From: Bacteroidales bacterium UBA1628
GTDB lineage: Bacteria; Bacteroidota; Bacteroidia; Bacteroidales; UBA932
DNA: 10,185 nucleotides
NCBI GenBank assembly: GCA_002321335.1
Contig: DCMG01000057.1
Location: 1-10,185, forward strand
Direction: 5' to 3'
The translations under genes were made by a program, and so were the position numbers. Below the pieces are notes generated by a model. It did no database searches. It worked only from the letters and a program-made list of their open reading frames with translations, and was not told the DNA's origin. Positions 6,279-10,185 of the stretch are shown piece by piece (position 1 is the stretch's first letter; each line of letters begins with the position of its first letter).

Positions 6279-9200
6279 CTATAGCGCGTCTATGTAGTCT
6301 TTAGGGAGCACTCCGAACTGTTTCTGGAAACATCTCGAAAAATACGACGGGGTGTTGAATCCGGTCAGGTAGCAGACCTCGCTCACCCTGCATTCCCCCT
6401 CGCGCAGCAGGAGCGCGGCTTTCTTCAGCCTCTCCACACGGATGTAGTCGACAGGAGTCATGTCAAGGATTCCTTTCACTTTACGGTTGAGGCTTGAGCG
6501 GCTCATCCCGAGTCCGGCCGCAAGGTCGTCGATGTTGAAATCCGGATTCTGTATGTTTTGCGTGACGATGTTCCTCATGGAGCGCAGGAACAACTCGTCG
6601 GAACGGGTCATGGCGACACTGTCGGCCTGGACCTGAGGCAGACGCGCGAACGCCGCCCGCAGCTTTTTCCTTCCGGAGACCAGATTCCCGGCGCAGGCTT
6701 TCAGGTAGTCCATCGAGAACGGCTTCTCAATGTAGGCGTCCGCTCCTATATTCATACCCTGCACCTTCGAGTCCGAATCTGTCCTGGCGGTGAGGAGTAT
6801 GACAGGAATATGACTGAACTCCACGTCGGACTTCACTTTCCTGCATAGTTCCATTCCGTTCATCCCAGGCATCATCACGTCTGAGATGATCAGGCTTATG
6901 TTGTTGTTTTTCAGTACGGTCAACGCTTCGTTGCCGTCACTTGCGGTAAACACATTGCAGGTTGAGGAAAACTGCCTGGCAAGAAAGTTCAGCATATCCG
7001 GGCTGTCCTCGACCAGCAGGACGGAGTACCGCTCGTCCGTGTTGGAGGACTCGTGAGTCTCTGGTCCTGCGTCATCGGTGGCATCGGCCTTGTCTGAGAC
7101 TTCGGCTCCGGCATATTCATTGGACAGCGGGAGGCGCAGGATGAAGCTGTTGTCATCGGCGGATTCATCCACGTCCAAGGTACCGCCTTGAAGAATGGCG
7201 AGCGACCTTGCGAGAGCAAGGCCAAGCCCCGTACCCTTTGTCGCGTAAGAGTCGTTTCGCCTGCATTGGACGAACGGGCGGAATATCTCTTCCCTCATCT
7301 CATCCGGTATCTTCGGCCCGTCGTTGGACACGGTGAACACCAGATGGCCGGAATCGCTGAACAGCTTGACGTGTATGTAGGAGCATGAAAACTTCGCGGC
7401 GTTGTTCAGCAGGTTCGTGGTGATTTTCGAGAATCCGTCCTTGTCAACATAAGCGGTGAGCGTGTCCGGGATGTCGGTGGTCAGGCTCACGTTCTTCCGT
7501 TCCGCCATGACCCTGAACCCGCAGATGACGGATTTGAGGATCACGGCCACATCAGTCTTGACAATGTCGAGCCGGTAGCCTTTTGACTCGGCCTTCCTGA
7601 AGTCGAGCAGTTGATTGACAAGCTCAAGCAGCCTTTTTGTGTTGCTTTCCACAACGTCCATGTCCTCGGTGAGATTGTCAGGGATGTCCTTGGATGAAAG
7701 GATGTCATCGATGGTGCAGTTGATCAATGTCAAAGGGGTTCTGATCTCGTGGGCTATGTCGGTGAAGAAGTTTATTTTCGCATCGTACAACTCTTTTTCC
7801 TTTTCGTGCCCGAACCGTTCCATCTCTTCCTTTTGCCTGCGTTTTGCCCGCCGGTGCAGCACGAAGAACACAGCGGAGGCCAAAATGATGACCATGGCCA
7901 CGTAGATCATCTTGGCGAGGACGGTGAGATAGAACGGAGGCTTGATTGTTACATCAAGCGACCTGACCTCAGGGTTGGCCACGCCGTCCCCGTTGCTTCC
8001 ACGGATCTTGATCCTGTAATGTCCGTGTGGCAGATTGGAGCAGATTATCATTGAGTTCTTCTCGACCTCCGACCATCTTTCGTCCAGTCCTTCGACCTTG
8101 TATTCAATCTTGTTCATCTCCGGAGTCAGGTAGCTGAGCGCCGACAGACGCAGGGAGAACGTGTTCTGGTGGTGCTTCAAGACTATCCTGTCGGTAAAGG
8201 TGATGCTGCTCTTCAGCGGAGAGTCCTTGGCTCCTGGCTTCATCAGCTCGCCGAACAGGTAGAAATCAGTGAATGTGACAGGAGGGACATATTCATTCTT
8301 CCTGAATGATGAAGGGTCAAAAGCGATGAATCCGTTGATGCTTCCTGTGTAGATCTTCCCGCTTCGGGAGCAGAAGCCGGACTGGAAATTGAACTGGTCG
8401 CTCAGCAACCCGTTGGCGGTTGTGTAGAGTTGTTTTTCGCCTGTCTCCGGCCAGAATCGGATAAGGCCGTTCTCCGAGGTCAGCCATAAGGCCTTGTCCC
8501 TGTCCTCGATGACCTTGTAGAACACACTGCTTGGAAATCCGTCATCGGAAGTGAAGCGTGTGAAGGTCTCGTCCTCCGGATGGAACAGGCAGAAGCCTCC
8601 TCCAAGGGTTGTCACCCACAGCCTGTTCCGGCTGTCCTCAAATATGCTCGTGATGTTGTCAGAACTTATGCTCTTCGTGTCTGTCCGGTCTTCCGAAGTC
8701 TTGTAGTGGATCCATCTGTCCGAGCCTACCTCAAGCCGGTACAGACCGTCTGCATAGGTCGCGAACCACAGGTCCCCATCGCTTGTCTCAAGTACTTGAT
8801 AGACAAATATTCCGTTGAGTTCAGGTATGATTTCGAAAGAGTCGGTGTCCTTTCTGTGGAAAACCGCGCCCACTGTTGTCCCGATGATAAGGTCGTCCGC
8901 GAATGTCCGGATGATTGAGAATGCGTTGTCCGCCGGGTAATTTCTGTCGCCCTTCGCATAATGTACCGTTTTTCCTGTTTTCAGGTCGATCCTGTTGAGC
9001 CCGCCGGAGAATGTCCCGACCCAAAGCCGGTTCCCGTCGGCAAGCAGCCCGTGGACATTCTTTTGTATCACCGGATCAGACCAAGGGCTCACCTGCCCGG
9101 TGGCGGGATCCATCCTGAACAGTCCCTTGTCCTCGGTGCCGATCCAGATGAATCCGTTTTTGTCCTGACAGAATTCCCTCACCCTGCGTCCGAGGTAGGA

Positions 9201-10185
9201 GGCGTCTCCGTGCGGATAGTATTTCTCAAACAGGGTGTAAGGAAACGGCAGGTAATTGATTCCGCCGAAATAGGAGCCGATCCACATCCCCTGCTCCCGA
9301 TCCTTGAACAATGAATATATCGCATTGTCCGCCAATGAATATGGTTCGTCCTGGTCTGGCGTGACTATGTGCCGTCGGACACTCCCGTCCTGAGTGTCGA
9401 TGATGTAGAGTCCGGATTCGCTTCCCGCCCACAACTCGTCATTGTCGCGGAATGCGAGGGATCTGACATAACCGGAAAGAATCTTCTTTGCCTTTCCGGT
9501 CGTGAGGTTGATCTCCAAGAGCCCGGATGTGGTCCCGGCGTAAATCCGGTTGTGACCTCCGGCGAGGATGTCATTGACCGTCTCGCCGGAAAACACTTCG
9601 GCTCCGTCGCTGTCTTTGAACGGCGAAGGATTTTCGGAGAACTCGGTGTCTATGGAATACAGGTTGTCCAGATACTGCCCGTACCAAAGCCGGTTGCCGA
9701 TCCTGGAGAATGTGGATATGCTGAGCGGAGGCTCAAACTTGAGCCTCAACGTGTTGTCCTTCAGAGAGTAAGCGAATAGCCCTTGCTTTTCAACCGAGAA
9801 CCAGATCTCCTTCCTGTCCTGAACCCATTCCATCCCCGACACGTGGCAAGAGATGGAGATTCCTTGTTCAGTTGTGTCGGACAGGGAGGTTATGCTGTCC
9901 ATCAGCGGATCATATTTATAGACACCTCTGTCCGTCCCGATCCAGATCGTCCCGTCGCAGTCCTCCGCCAGATTCGTGATGAAATTGCTCCGTAAAGCGG
10001 AGTTGTCCTTGTTGAATATGCGGAATGAACGGCCGTCATAGCGGTTGAGCCCGTCCTTCGTGCCGAACCACATGTATCCGGTCCTGTCCTGGAGGATTCC
10101 GAAGACTGTGTTCTGAGAAAGGCCGTCCGAGACATTCACTGTCCTGAAAAAATAGCTCTGCGCGTCTGTCCGGACTTCTCCCTCA
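6279..10185 (-). CDS. Hybrid two-component system (HTCS) sensor kinase/AraC-type regulator, N-terminus outside window
   Basis: One-protein glycan sensor and activator, inner-membrane anchored. The frame stays open to the right edge: 15 codons (EGEVRTDAQSYFFRT) precede the in-frame GTG at 10139, and SYFFRTVNVSDGLSQNTVFG is the usual HTCS opening, so the start and signal peptide lie beyond the window. Counting that GTG as residue 1: about 14 Reg_prop motifs (GYMWFGTKDGLNRYDG, GFIWIGTEDKGLFRMDP and others) suggest two seven-bladed periplasmic propellers; a Y_Y_Y domain follows at about 660-735 and a membrane helix at about 742-762. The histidine kinase has phospho-acceptor His797 (AHEIRTPL), N-box Asn909, an NDGP box (939-942) and GTGLG (969-973). 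The receiver has Glu1044/Asp1045, phospho-acceptor Asp1087 (SDVMMPG), Thr1117 and Lys1139. An AraC-type pair of helix-turn-helices fills about 1198-1286. All key catalytic residues are present, so it appears functional. It probably activates the susC operon 118 bp downstream. Confidence 0.96.
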   Translation of the reverse strand, partial: EGEVRTDAQSYFFRTVNVSDGLSQNTVFGILQDRTGYMWFGTKDGLNRYDGRSFRIFNKDNSALRSNFITNLAEDCDGTIWIGTDRGVYKYDPLMDSITSLSDTTEQGISISCHVSGMEWVQDRKEIWFSVEKQGLFAYSLKDNTLRLKFEPPLSISTFSRIGNRLWYGQYLDNLYSIDTEFSENPSPFKDSDGAEVFSGETVNDILAGGHNRIYAGTTSGLLEINLTTGKAKKILSGYVRSLAFRDNDELWAGSESGLYIIDTQDGSVRRHIVTPDQDEPYSLADNAIYSLFKDREQGMWIGSYFGGINYLPFPYTLFEKYYPHGDASYLGRRVREFCQDKNGFIWIGTEDKGLFRMDPATGQVSPWSDPVIQKNVHGLLADGNRLWVGTFSGGLNRIDLKTGKTVHYAKGDRNYPADNAFSIIRTFADDLIIGTTVGAVFHRKDTDSFEIIPELNGIFVYQVLETSDGDLWFATYADGLYRLEVGSDRWIHYKTSEDRTDTKSISSDNITSIFEDSRNRLWVTTLGGGFCLFHPEDETFTRFTSDDGFPSSVFYKVIEDRDKALWLTSENGLIRFWPETGEKQLYTTANGLLSDQFNFQSGFCSRSGKIYTGSINGFIAFDPSSFRKNEYVPPVTFTDFYLFGELMKPGAKDSPLKSSITFTDRIVLKHHQNTFSLRLSALSYLTPEMNKIEYKVEGLDERWSEVEKNSMIICSNLPHGHYRIKIRGSNGDGVANPEVRSLDVTIKPPFYLTVLAKMIYVAMVIILASAVFFVLHRRAKRRQKEEMERFGHEKEKELYDAKINFFTDIAHEIRTPLTLINCTIDDILSSKDIPDNLTEDMDVVESNTKRLLELVNQLLDFRKAESKGYRLDIVKTDVAVILKSVICGFRVMAERKNVSLTTDIPDTLTAYVDKDGFSKITTNLLNNAAKFSCSYIHVKLFSDSGHLVFTVSNDGPKIPDEMREEIFRPFVQCRRNDSYATKGTGLGLALARSLAILQGGTLDVDESADDNSFILRLPLSNEYAGAEVSDKADATDDAGPETHESSNTDERYSVLLVEDSPDMLNFLARQFSSTCNVFTASDGNEALTVLKNNNISLIISDVMMPGMNGMELCRKVKSDVEFSHIPVILLTARTDSDSKVQGMNIGADAYIEKPFSMDYLKACAGNLVSGRKKLRAAFARLPQVQADSVAMTRSDELFLRSMRNIVTQNIQNPDFNIDDLAAGLGMSRSSLNRKVKGILDMTPVDYIRVERLKKAALLLREGECRVSEVCYLTGFNTPSYFSRCFQKQFGVLPKDYIDAL

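Noticed and set aside
1..10185. CRISPR array, insertion sequence, phage, tRNA or rRNA content
   Set aside because: No regularly spaced repeats, transposase motifs, terminal inverted repeats or structured RNA signatures were seen by reading both strands; coding sequence and short gaps fill the window.

Overview
This window is a polysaccharide utilization locus (PUL) of the Bacteroidota, almost certainly from the order Bacteroidales. The evidence is a contiguous HTCS regulator, SusC and SusD set, lipoprotein signals on the SusD and the hydrolase, start sites without Shine-Dalgarno sequences, and a Bacteroidota-type -7 promoter box (TATCTTTG). Base composition looks close to half G+C, which fits gut or rumen Bacteroidales, but the genus cannot be fixed from this sequence.

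Every gene lies on the minus strand, so transcription runs from high to low coordinates. In that order: (1) a hybrid two-component system (HTCS) sensor-regulator, 6279 to the right edge, cut off at its N-terminus by the window; (2) a 118-bp intergenic region (6161-6278) with a possible weak terminator, a tandem 20-bp-period direct repeat (TTGAC-N4-TTGTT) and a -7 promoter element; (3) a SusC-type TonB-dependent transporter, 3152-6160; (4) a SusD-type glycan-binding lipoprotein, 1518-3128; (5) a 98-bp gap with a strong 39-nt hairpin; (6) a family GH43 glycoside hydrolase, 460-1419; (7) the first 146 codons of another exported protein of unrecognised family, 439 to beyond the left edge. Spacings of 23, 98 and 20 bp and a shared strand point to one operon, susC-susD-GH43-X.

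Inferred working model: glycan fragments in the periplasm bind the double beta-propeller of the HTCS. Phosphorelay then activates its AraC-type DNA-binding domain on the tandem repeat upstream of susC. The SusC/SusD pair imports oligosaccharides, and the GH43 enzyme plus the downstream exported protein trim the glycan. GH43 members mostly act on arabinan, arabinoxylan, arabinogalactan or xylan, so a hemicellulose or pectin side chain is the likely target, but the exact substrate cannot be read from this window. The SusC lacks the STN signalling domain used in sigma/anti-sigma control, which agrees with HTCS control.

No RNA genes, insertion sequences, CRISPR arrays or phage genes were seen. 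No gene-free stretch exceeds 118 bp. The system is a recognisable PUL type rather than a new class. The most informative details are the operator-like direct repeat, the susD-GH43 hairpin and the unidentified last gene.
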